From Cohnella phaseoli (lineage in GTDB: Bacteria; Bacillota; Bacilli; Paenibacillales; Paenibacillaceae): a stretch of 64,000 nt of DNA. Below the pieces are notes generated by a model. The model did not search any database. It saw only the letters and a list, made by a program, of their open reading frames with translations, and was not told where the DNA came from. How positions within the stretch are numbered: the stretch's first letter is position 1; every line of letters begins with the position of its first letter. The stretch lies in assembly GCF_003386235.1 (NCBI RefSeq), contig NZ_QRDZ01000016.1:124001-188000 (forward strand), given 5' to 3'. Position numbers and translations under genes: made by a program. Of the stretch, positions 1-7,221 are shown one piece after another.

Positions 1-100
1 CCAAAGAGGGCCGCGCAGCAGCTGCCTATCGGCAACCTGTCGCAGCCCTCTAACTTATTGTAGGCGCGTAGCCTACAGATACAAATTCAGGCACATGCCT
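1..100. other. Non-coding stretch with two hairpins
   Basis: No credible gene lies here. Two inverted repeats are visible: AGAGGGC (about 5-11) with GCCCTCT (about 45-51), and TGTAGGC with GCCTACA (59-77, five-base loop). They follow the 3' end of the minus-strand acetyltransferase gene and could end its transcript, but no clear U-run follows, so this is only a suggestion. Confidence 0.4.
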
Positions 101-550
101 CTATGTCGCTCTGTACTCCAGGTGCAGCAAGGGAAATGGCTTGCCGGAGCCATCCAATTCCGACCGTCCCGTTTGCACGAATCCAAACCGTTTGTAGAAA
201 GCGCAAGCACCCTCGTTTTGTTCGTTGACATCCACTTGGACTGTGCTTCCCTTTAATTTCTGGACATGCTTGATTAAGCGGCTTCCTATCCCCATTCCGT
301 GACATTCCGGATCAACGAACAGCATTTCGATCTTGGTTCCGTCCAGTCCGATAAACCCTGTCGGTTCCTCCCTTTCATTCCTTCCAACCCATATCTCGAC
401 TTCCTTTAATGCCCCGTTTTGAACGATTGAACGGTAGAATTGAAGATCCGAATCCGACAAAAAGGTATGGGTAAGACGTACGGCACGATACCAAATGTCG
501 ACTAACCGGTCGTGATCCTCATCCTGATAGGGCGTTATTTCATCCGGCAC
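101..550 (-). CDS. GNAT family N-acetyltransferase
   Basis: A 149-residue protein of the GCN5-related acetyltransferase superfamily, which moves an acetyl group from acetyl-CoA to an amine. The acetyl-CoA pyrophosphate loop is clear at residues 84-90 (HGMGIGS). A C-terminal N-E-x-A-x-x-F-Y-x-x-x-G-F motif lies around 109-124, as in YjaB-like members. The start is GTG at 550, preceded seven bases upstream by GGAGG. The substrate cannot be read from the sequence. The gene stands alone, downstream of and on the same strand as a methyltransferase gene. Confidence 0.85.
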   Translation of the reverse strand: MPDEITPYQDEDHDRLVDIWYRAVRLTHTFLSDSDLQFYRSIVQNGALKEVEIWVGRNEREEPTGFIGLDGTKIEMLFVDPECHGMGIGSRLIKHVQKLKGSTVQVDVNEQNEGACAFYKRFGFVQTGRSELDGSGKPFPLLHLEYRAT

Positions 551-603
551 GATTGTTCCTCCATTCGTTCCATATCAGTACGCGCCATCGGCGAACCAAT
601 CCC

Positions 604-1338
604 TTAGCTTTTGACCGCCGCAACCAGCAGGAACATCGGGCGACGAACTTCTTCCTGCCAAGCCGGATGGCTATCCAGCATTTCTTGGGTCGGTTGCAGC
701 TCGGAAAGCTTCGTAATCGTAAACCCTGATGCGATTAATGCATTCATCTGAGTGGCGACTGTCCTATGGTATTTCACGACATCGTTATCGAGAAACCTTG
801 CCTGCCTCGGACCTTCTTGATGATAGTTGTCGACAGGCCAATGCAGCTTCTCGCCTTCCGAATTATAGTGCCAGTCCTGAGCGGCAAGCGCGGTGAAAAT
901 AGGATGCTCAACCGAGAATACGAAGCTCCCCTTGTCGTCAAGGCAGCGATGGATTTTCCGGCAAATGGCCTCAAAATCTTCTACATAGTGAAGTGCCAGC
1001 GAGCTGATCACCGTATCGAACTCTCCCGCTGCAAAATCGATATCCTCGATCCCGAGTCTACGATACTCGATATGCGGATCGTCCGTCATCGTTCTTGCAC
1101 GCTCCAGCATATTCTCCGAGAGATCTACGCCAATAACCGACTTCGCTTGGTTCTCGCGCGCATAGCGGCAATGCCAGCCAAAGCCGCAGCCGAGATCGAG
1201 TACCCTTTTGCCGCGCAAATCCGGGAGCATGGCACGGAAGGTTGACCATTCTCCCGCGGCCTCCAAACCGCCCACCGAACGAGGCATCGAGCTATATTTT
1301 TCAAAAAATCCCGAATCGTCATATTTGTTTTGTTGCAT
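604..1338 (-). CDS. Class I SAM-dependent methyltransferase
   Basis: A 244-residue cytosolic methyltransferase of the UbiE/Methyltransf_11 type. Motif I (VLDLGCGFGWHCRYA) lies at residues 46-60. An acidic residue ending the second strand (VIGVDLSENML) follows, then a motif around EFDTVISSLALHYVED. The length is typical for the family. A purine-rich GGGGG precedes the ATG by about eight bases. The acceptor is unknown; similar proteins are often annotated only as methyltransferase. It is separated by about 50 bases from the acetyltransferase downstream, so a two-gene transcript is possible. Confidence 0.85.
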   Translation of the reverse strand: MQQNKYDDSGFFEKYSSMPRSVGGLEAAGEWSTFRAMLPDLRGKRVLDLGCGFGWHCRYARENQAKSVIGVDLSENMLERARTMTDDPHIEYRRLGIEDIDFAAGEFDTVISSLALHYVEDFEAICRKIHRCLDDKGSFVFSVEHPIFTALAAQDWHYNSEGEKLHWPVDNYHQEGPRQARFLDNDVVKYHRTVATQMNALIASGFTITKLSELQPTQEMLDSHPAWQEEVRRPMFLLVAAVKS

Positions 1339-1580
1339 AGCAATAACCCCCTAAATCCCGATTCATTTATAGGATTGATAATCCCTCACCTTGTATTATA
1401 GAGGGTTTCTCGGTCTCCATCCACTTGTGGCAGGGTCAAATAGATCCTTAAAGCAGATGACGGATTTTGGTTATCGTACCTTAAAGGATCAGGGATAACC
1501 TCATTAAACCTTAGCATTTGCACGAATGATGTTTAATAAGGGGGTAGGCAAAAAATGATCCGAACACGGAGGTTGATACG

Positions 1581-2312
1581 ATGACAACAACCCAGAGTGG
1601 CGTCGCGATTCCGATTTTCCCCTGCAAGTCCATAGACGAGCAATTGGATTTCTACCAAGCTTTAGGCTTTGAGCTAACTTATCGGCAGGCCAGGCCAAAC
1701 CTGTACGCCTGCGTCCGGCACCCTGTTGTGGAATTGCATTTTTTCGTGCTAAAGCAGTTGGAGCCGGCCAATTCCTACAGCATGTGTTATGTAAGCGTCT
1801 CGGACGTGGATGCCGTGCACAAAAATTTCTGCGAGAATCTAAAAAAGGCCTATCGGAAAATCCCCGTTAAAGGTTATCCTCGAATTACCAAGCTCAATAA
1901 CCTGGCGGAGGACCGAAGATTCAATCTCATCGATCCAGCCGGAAACCGCTTGTTGATCGGTCAGAAGCACACCGCGTCCGAACCCTCTCGCGTCGATTCA
2001 TACGTTGTCGTGCACCCGTCGAGATTTGTTAACGCATTTGAAACGGCATACCGATTGGCGTACGCTAAAGATGATCCCGCGGGGGCGGCCCGAGTGCTTG
2101 ATCTTGTTTTCGCGAAAGACGAAGAAGTACCCGTAACCCTTCTTTACAAAGCTTATGTACTACGGGCCGATATCGCCGTTGCCATGGACGATCCGAATGC
2201 CGCAGGAACTTATATTAGACGAACGGAGAGCTTATCCATGTCCGTTCAAGAGCTTGAAGAGGCGGCCGAAGCAACCGAACGGTTAAATGAGCTTAGAACG
2301 ACTTTAGAGTAG
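1581..2312 (+). CDS. VOC-fold protein with C-terminal helical extension
   Basis: 243 residues. The first ~130 form a vicinal-oxygen-chelate domain resembling bleomycin-resistance/glyoxalase-like proteins, with the typical opening of this fold (FYQALGFELTYR) and a repeat-ending strand (NLIDPAGNRLLIG). The remaining ~100 residues are charged and probably helical, rich in Ala, Glu and Leu, and are not part of the usual 120-residue VOC unit. GGAGG lies before the ATG. Function and ligand are unknown. VOC proteins can bind drugs by dimerising, but resistance here is only a possibility. Confidence 0.75.
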   Translation: MTTTQSGVAIPIFPCKSIDEQLDFYQALGFELTYRQARPNLYACVRHPVVELHFFVLKQLEPANSYSMCYVSVSDVDAVHKNFCENLKKAYRKIPVKGYPRITKLNNLAEDRRFNLIDPAGNRLLIGQKHTASEPSRVDSYVVVHPSRFVNAFETAYRLAYAKDDPAGAARVLDLVFAKDEEVPVTLLYKAYVLRADIAVAMDDPNAAGTYIRRTESLSMSVQELEEAAEATERLNELRTTLE

Positions 2313-2344
2313 GGATAAACCCCCTAACAGGGAGGGCATAGAAT

Positions 2345-3211
2345 TTGAGAAGCGAGCAGGAAATGAGGCAGCTATTTGTCGACTTTGCCCAGAGGGATGA
2401 GCGGATCCAGTTGGCAACGCTTGAGGGGTCGCGGACGAATGTCAACATTGCCCCCGATTCGTTCCAGGATTTCGACATTTCTTATTTTGTGACGGACTTG
2501 GAATCGTTTAAGGAGAATGACCGGTGGCTGGACGTGTTCGGCAATCGCTTAATGATGCAGAAGCCCGAGGATATGGAGCTTTTTCCTCCGGAATTGGGCA
2601 ATTGGTTTTCCTATATCATTCTCTTCGAGGACGGCAACAAGCTTGACTTGACGCTCATTCCGGTTAATGAAGTCGAGGCGTATTGGGAACAAAGCGACGG
2701 GCTGGCGAAGGTTTTGCTGGATAAGGCCGGCCTGGTGCAAAATGAAATTCGCGCGAACGATCGGCAGTATTGGATTCGGAAACCGACGGCAAGAGAGTAC
2801 GACGATTGCTGCAATGAATTTTGGATGGTCTCAACGTATGTCGTCAAAGGGTTGGCGAGAAAAGAAATCCTGTTCGCGAGCGATCATCTGCACGAGATTG
2901 CCCGCCCCAATCTGCTCAGAATGATGGCCTGGCACATTGGAGCGGAGCGCGGTTATGACTTCAGCGTAGGGAAAAATTATAAGTTCATCGACCGTTATCT
3001 TCCTGCCGAGGATTGGGAGAGCTTGTTGTCTACCTATGACGGAAAGGCCTACCCGAATGTGTGGCGATCGTTGTTCGCCTGTTATGCATTGTTTAGGAAG
3101 TATTCAGGATCCGTAGCGGAAAAGCTCGGTTACCGTTACCCCGACTACGATGTTGCAATCACCCCGTATACGGAAAATATCTATGATCAGGTTTCGCGAA
3201 CGGAATCATAG
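2345..3211 (+). CDS. aadK: ANT(6)-type aminoglycoside adenylyltransferase
   Basis: 288 residues resembling AadK/AadE, which transfers AMP to the 6-hydroxyl of streptomycin. The nucleotidyltransferase signature is visible: GSRTN at residues 29-33 followed by FQDFDISYFV, with the D-x-D metal pair at about 43-45. The start is TTG, supported by GGGAGGG nine bases upstream. It lies 32 bases after the VOC gene on the same strand and overlaps the convergent oxalate decarboxylase gene by six bases. Chromosomal copies are common in Bacillales and give low-level streptomycin resistance; activity here is inferred. Confidence 0.85.
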   Translation: MRSEQEMRQLFVDFAQRDERIQLATLEGSRTNVNIAPDSFQDFDISYFVTDLESFKENDRWLDVFGNRLMMQKPEDMELFPPELGNWFSYIILFEDGNKLDLTLIPVNEVEAYWEQSDGLAKVLLDKAGLVQNEIRANDRQYWIRKPTAREYDDCCNEFWMVSTYVVKGLARKEILFASDHLHEIARPNLLRMMAWHIGAERGYDFSVGKNYKFIDRYLPAEDWESLLSTYDGKAYPNVWRSLFACYALFRKYSGSVAEKLGYRYPDYDVAITPYTENIYDQVSRTES

Positions 3212-4393
3212 TCCGGGATATTTCACGACTGGCCACTTTTCCTTCCTCAAGGCATGCATGAGCTCCGGCCCGGCATTTAGATTCTCCTGTACCAGTTGAT
3301 GAGGGGTCAGCGCCATCCACTGATTCAACGATACGTCTTCAAAACGGCTGCTTTTGAACATCTCCAGAAACCACACGCTTTGATCGCCGGTATTTTGAAC
3401 GTAATGGCCGAAGGCGCGCGGCACATAGCCTACGTCGCCCGCTCGGTAATCGAAGGTACGCGCTGTCCCTAGACCGCCGAAGACGGTCATCCGCGCCGTC
3501 CCCGACATATAGTACTGCCATTCGTCCGCGTTCGGGTGCCAGTGCAATTCCCTCATTCCGCCCGGCTTGATTTCGACTAAAGCCGCTGCGACCGTCGTTG
3601 AGATCGGAAAGTTCGTCGAATCGACAATTCGGACGGTACCGCCCGGAAATACCTGCGGAGCCTGCGCAAGCAGACGGTGCGTAAAGCTTAACGGCACGGT
3701 TCCGAAGGGATCCTCCACCTTTTGCGATTCAAGGGTGCCGGGCGCGGTTCCCTGGAAAATGTACACCTGATCCTTGGGGATATTCCGAAAGGCATGCTCC
3801 GGCACGCCGAAATTCGCGGATAGCACGTCTTTCGGAGTATGCGCGAACCAATCCGTTATAGATAAGGTGTTCAGATCGGAGAAGCTGCCGTCGTCGAAAA
3901 CGAGCAAAAACTCGCAGCCTTCTTCCAGCCCTTGAATCGAATGCGGAATGCCCGCCGGGAAAAACCACAAATCTCCCACGCCGATATCGGCGATAAAGTT
4001 TCTCCCGTTCTGATCGACGGAGGTCACACGCGCGCGGCCCACAAGCATGATCGCCCATTCCGACTGCTGATGCCAATGCAATTCGCGTACGCCGCCGGGA
4101 GTCAACGCCATATTCACCCCGGCCAGCGTAGTCGCAATCGGAAGCTGTCTCACGGTGACCTCCCGCGACCAGCCTCCATGATTTAACTGCATATAAGTAT
4201 CGGAGAACGAAAACTTCAGATTCGGAAGCGTCCCGGCATCGGTAACGGGCGGGACAAGCATATCCGGATTTTCAATATCCCGCATCACATCCCGCGGACC
4301 TAGATCCCACCAGCCGGTGCCGTCGCCCCTGATCGGCTGAGGCACATCTCCATACCGTTCTTCATTCTGCAAAATGTACTCCCCTCGCTTCAA
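3206..4393 (-). CDS. oxdD: Oxalate decarboxylase-family bicupin
   Basis: 395 residues, close in length and sequence to OxdC/OxdD, the manganese enzymes that split oxalate to formate and CO2. Both cupins keep full metal sites: H106, H108, E112, H151 and H284, H286, E291, H330. E344 follows in WFLEMF, matching the C-terminal proton donor. The lid loop of cupin 1 reads S172-D-L-N where OxdC has S-E-N-S, so the lid glutamate is aspartate here. No signal peptide is seen. OxdD of Bacillus subtilis is a spore-coat protein; whether this one is cannot be told. Confidence 0.9.
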   Translation of the reverse strand: MKRGEYILQNEERYGDVPQPIRGDGTGWWDLGPRDVMRDIENPDMLVPPVTDAGTLPNLKFSFSDTYMQLNHGGWSREVTVRQLPIATTLAGVNMALTPGGVRELHWHQQSEWAIMLVGRARVTSVDQNGRNFIADIGVGDLWFFPAGIPHSIQGLEEGCEFLLVFDDGSFSDLNTLSITDWFAHTPKDVLSANFGVPEHAFRNIPKDQVYIFQGTAPGTLESQKVEDPFGTVPLSFTHRLLAQAPQVFPGGTVRIVDSTNFPISTTVAAALVEIKPGGMRELHWHPNADEWQYYMSGTARMTVFGGLGTARTFDYRAGDVGYVPRAFGHYVQNTGDQSVWFLEMFKSSRFEDVSLNQWMALTPHQLVQENLNAGPELMHALRKEKWPVVKYPGL

Positions 4394-4466
4394 TAACTTC
4401 GAATAGGCACTGGGTAAGCGCCCAATTACAGGTTATGAATGAGATTGAGAGTTGGGAACCTTCATT

Positions 4467-4482
4467 AAGCGGCTAGCCGCTT
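4467..4482. promoter_or_regulatory. Perfect 16-bp palindrome between divergent genes
   Basis: AAGCGGCTAGCCGCTT is its own reverse complement and sits between the oxalate decarboxylase gene (start 4393) and the DUF2252 gene. It has the form of a dimeric-repressor operator. No regulator is identified. Confidence 0.4.
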
Positions 4483-4515
4483 CTGGAAATCGGCCGAGTA
4501 TTCGGCAAGGCATGC

Positions 4516-4521
4516 TATAAT
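4516..4521 (+). promoter_or_regulatory. TATAAT-like -10 element
   Basis: A perfect TATAAT lies just before an upstream ATG (4522) of the DUF2252 frame. Transcription would then start near 4528, inside the longest open frame, which supports the downstream start at 4585. No good -35 element is seen. Confidence 0.4.
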
Positions 4522-4584
4522 ATGGATATCCTAGAACGCTCAATCACAAGATTCATAAATCATCCCAATGCGGAGGCTAAATTC

Positions 4585-6090
4585 ATGAGGCTGGATGCGG
4601 ATATCACGGAGCTGGTGAAGCACACAAAGCGCAAGTTGAGGGGACTAGCCTTATCTCAAGTATTAGAGGAATTTGACAGCCAGATTATGGGACTGAGCGA
4701 CGACAAGCGCCGGTTGAAGTACGAGAAAATGAGAGGCAGCGCTTATTCATTTTTTCGCGGCAGCGCCTATTTGTTTTACTACGACATGAGCAATGAATGG
4801 CTGCCCTATCACACCCGTCCGGAGCGTCCGACTTGGATTCAAGGCGATCTGCATATTGAGAACTTTGGCGCGTTCCGAAGCGAGAAAGGCCGAATCGTCT
4901 TCGACGTTAACGATTTTGACGAAGGCTGCATCGGGTCCTACTTGTATGACGTTCTTCGCATGTCCGTCAGCCTCTTGCTTGCTATGCCCGAAGATACGCT
5001 ATCGATCGAAGAGCAAATCGACACTGTGAATGCCTACTTGTCCGCCTACGTGGAGCAGATTACAAAGTACGCTGAACGAGAAGAGGATCCCGGCGATCTT
5101 GTGTTCGACGAGCATTCGACCAAAGGGCCTATTCGCAAGCTATTGAGGAAAACGGAAAATCTTGCGGCAAGCAATTTCGTTGAAAAGATCACCTTATTGG
5201 AAGAAGGGCGGCGCGTATTCCGTTGGTCGGAGGAGATTCAGAAACCGACGGAAGAGGAGGAACAGCTCATCGTAACCGGATGGACCGAATACATGAGCCA
5301 TTTATCTTCCCGATTAGGACTTCCGGATTCTTATTATCGTCTGAAGGACATTGCGGTCAAACATGGTTCCGGTACTGCCTCTATCGGGTTGGACCGTTAT
5401 TATGTGCTTATGGAGGGCGGAGAGGAGCACCAAGGGCTCGACGATCTTATTATCGAAATCAAGGAAGTACGCGCGCCGGTTCCGGTGTACTTCATGCCTT
5501 TTAACGACGAATTCTGGGAACAGTTCGCCCATCAAGGAAAACGGGTGATTACGACCCAGCAAGCGATGCATCATGAAGCCGATCCTTTCCTCGGCTACTT
5601 GACGATGAACGGCCGGCATTTCTACGCCAGAGAAAGATCGCCGTACAAGAAAAAGCTGAAACTGCTTAAGCTCAAGGAATCGAAGGATTGGCTGAAGACG
5701 GCGGAATGTATGGGACGGATTACAGCCAAACTGCATGCCCGCGCGGATGCGGATGTAGAGAATGGCATCTTAAGCTATCACAGCGAGGACGAAATTGTCC
5801 GGGCGATCGGCAAAGACACAGAAGCATTTTGCGACTATGTAACGAATAGAGCCTTATCCTACTCGCATCAGGTAAGGGAGGACTATGCGTTGTTCGCGGA
5901 ATGGAGCGAGGCATGGGATGCAAAGACAGCCCGGGCTTCCCGCAGAAAAAGCAAGGCGGCTCGCCTAAAGGAGATGGCCCTTAAAGCCGAAGCGTCTCCT
6001 CCTACTCCTAGTAGGAAGAGAACGCGGACCGCGGCCAAAGGAACGGTGCAAGACTCCCCGAAACCGATTGAAACCAGTCAACCGGAGTAA
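4585..6090 (+). CDS. DUF2252 family protein
   Basis: About 501 residues from the start chosen here. Family hallmarks are present: an R-G-S-A-Y-x-F-F-R-G-S-A block, W-I-Q-G-D-L-H-I-E-N-F-G, and D-V-N-D-F-D-E-G, which resemble the catalytic and metal loops of the kinase-like fold. The biochemical role of DUF2252 is not established. The last ~45 residues are strongly basic and rich in K, R, A, S and P, unlike the globular part. A longer frame begins at 4522, but GGAGG eight bases before the ATG at 4585 and the TATAAT at 4516 favour the shorter protein. A palindrome lies in its promoter region. Confidence 0.8.
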   Translation: MRLDADITELVKHTKRKLRGLALSQVLEEFDSQIMGLSDDKRRLKYEKMRGSAYSFFRGSAYLFYYDMSNEWLPYHTRPERPTWIQGDLHIENFGAFRSEKGRIVFDVNDFDEGCIGSYLYDVLRMSVSLLLAMPEDTLSIEEQIDTVNAYLSAYVEQITKYAEREEDPGDLVFDEHSTKGPIRKLLRKTENLAASNFVEKITLLEEGRRVFRWSEEIQKPTEEEEQLIVTGWTEYMSHLSSRLGLPDSYYRLKDIAVKHGSGTASIGLDRYYVLMEGGEEHQGLDDLIIEIKEVRAPVPVYFMPFNDEFWEQFAHQGKRVITTQQAMHHEADPFLGYLTMNGRHFYARERSPYKKKLKLLKLKESKDWLKTAECMGRITAKLHARADADVENGILSYHSEDEIVRAIGKDTEAFCDYVTNRALSYSHQVREDYALFAEWSEAWDAKTARASRRKSKAARLKEMALKAEASPPTPSRKRTRTAAKGTVQDSPKPIETSQPE

Positions 6091-6157
6091 CGGAGTGGTT
6101 TGTATTCGCTTGTAGGGCTGTCTCGAATTGGTGGGCGAGGCAGCCTGCGGGGGCCAC

Positions 6158-6528
6158 TTAGGCACTTTTTGGGCCTACACTACACAGTCTGGCTAAGCCA
6201 AGGCACCTTTTTGGCCTCCGCTACACAGCTTGGCTAGCGCCAAGGCACTTTCTTGGCTTCCGCTACACAGTCTGGCTAGCGCCAAGGCACTTTTTGGGCC
6301 TACACTACACAGTCTGGCTAGCGCCAAGGCACTTTTTGGGCCTACACTACACAGTCTGGCTAGCACCAAGGCACTTTCTTGGCCTACACTACACAGTCTG
6401 GCTAGCGCCAAGGTACTTTCTTGACCTCCGCTACACAGTCTGGCTAGCGCCAAGGCACTTTCTTGGCCTCCGCTACACAGCCCGACGAGCACCAAGGCAC
6501 TTTCTTGGCCTACACTATACGAGACAAC
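6158..6528. repeat. 42-bp tandem repeat array, about nine copies
   Basis: Head-to-tail copies start at about 6158, 6199, 6241, 6283, 6325, 6367, 6409, 6451 and 6493, spaced by 42 bases (first interval 41). The last copy decays after about 30 bases. Each unit runs from a CAAGGCAC start to a GGCTAGCGC end. It holds two small inverted repeats: CCAAG with CTTGG around GCACTTT, and TGGC with GCCA around TAGC. Because 42 is a multiple of three, open frames run through on both strands, giving a 14-residue periodic peptide. No start signal or likely protein is seen, so the array is treated as non-coding. Confidence 0.9.
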
Positions 6529-6648
6529 GAGATGCTCTTAATCGTCCCACCTGAGGCGATGGAGAAATCAGGTTCAACAAGATAACACGACTCCAAGCAT
6601 CGGCACTCGGGCGAGGATTTCTATTTGAGTTGACTTATGGAATCGGCT

Positions 6649-7134
6649 TTACGAAATGGGCACATAGATTTCAATGACATTGTCAGCCTTGTCGAGACGG
6701 TCGAGTTCTTCCCATCGTTCGATATCATATTCTCTGGCATCGGTGTATCCGTTCAAGTCTAGCCATTCGTTAATAGCCGCATGGGTCGCGTCAATATCGC
6801 CTTCATCCCCTTGATGCAGGAAGCGAAGAAACCTACCCTCAGGAACAATGTGAACTATCATCCCCTCCGGTGCTGCAGGCGGGTGTTGGTTCACTTCAAC
6901 CGCTACAATATGGGTATGCGTTACATCCGGCGTCCAATCGCAATCCGGGTATACCTGAACAAGCATCATACTCCTGTCGACACGCTGCGATATTTCCGCA
7001 ATCCGGGATGCAAGCTTTTCTCGCAATCCGGCGACAATCGCCCCCTCAACATCATCATTCAAGCTGGCCTCAACGCTGTATCCGACCAAGTTCATCCTCT
7101 TGCGCGTAACGATTTCAACCTCGGACTTCAGCAT
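6649..7134 (-). CDS. GyrI-like small-molecule-binding protein
   Basis: About 161 residues with the layout of the GyrI-like/AraC effector-binding (SHE2) domain: a K-R-M-N-L-V-G-Y-S opening strand, a central helix (LREKLASRIAEISQRVD), and a C-terminal E-Y-D-I-E-R-W-E-E...I-E-I-Y-V-P-I ending. In this superfamily the terminal x-E-x-Y-x-P motif is conserved. No DNA-binding domain is attached. A longer frame begins at 7191, but the ATG at 7134 has a GAGG seven bases upstream and matches the usual family start. The ligand is unknown. Confidence 0.75.
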   Translation of the reverse strand: MLKSEVEIVTRKRMNLVGYSVEASLNDDVEGAIVAGLREKLASRIAEISQRVDRSMMLVQVYPDCDWTPDVTHTHIVAVEVNQHPPAAPEGMIVHIVPEGRFLRFLHQGDEGDIDATHAAINEWLDLNGYTDAREYDIERWEELDRLDKADNVIEIYVPIS

Positions 7135-7221
7135 TCTATACCTCGCTCGTTCTTCAATTTTGACACATTGTTGGGTCTCGAATAAGGCCATAGTCCCTGA
7201 ATCGACCGCGTCCTACGCAAC

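Noticed and set aside
6158..6528. A CRISPR array
   Set aside because: The units are contiguous and nearly identical, without unique spacers, and no cas genes are present.
6193..6554. Open frames through the 42-bp array on both strands, giving 14-residue periodic peptides
   Set aside because: The frames stay open because the unit length is a multiple of three. There is no ribosome binding site and no natural protein-like composition.
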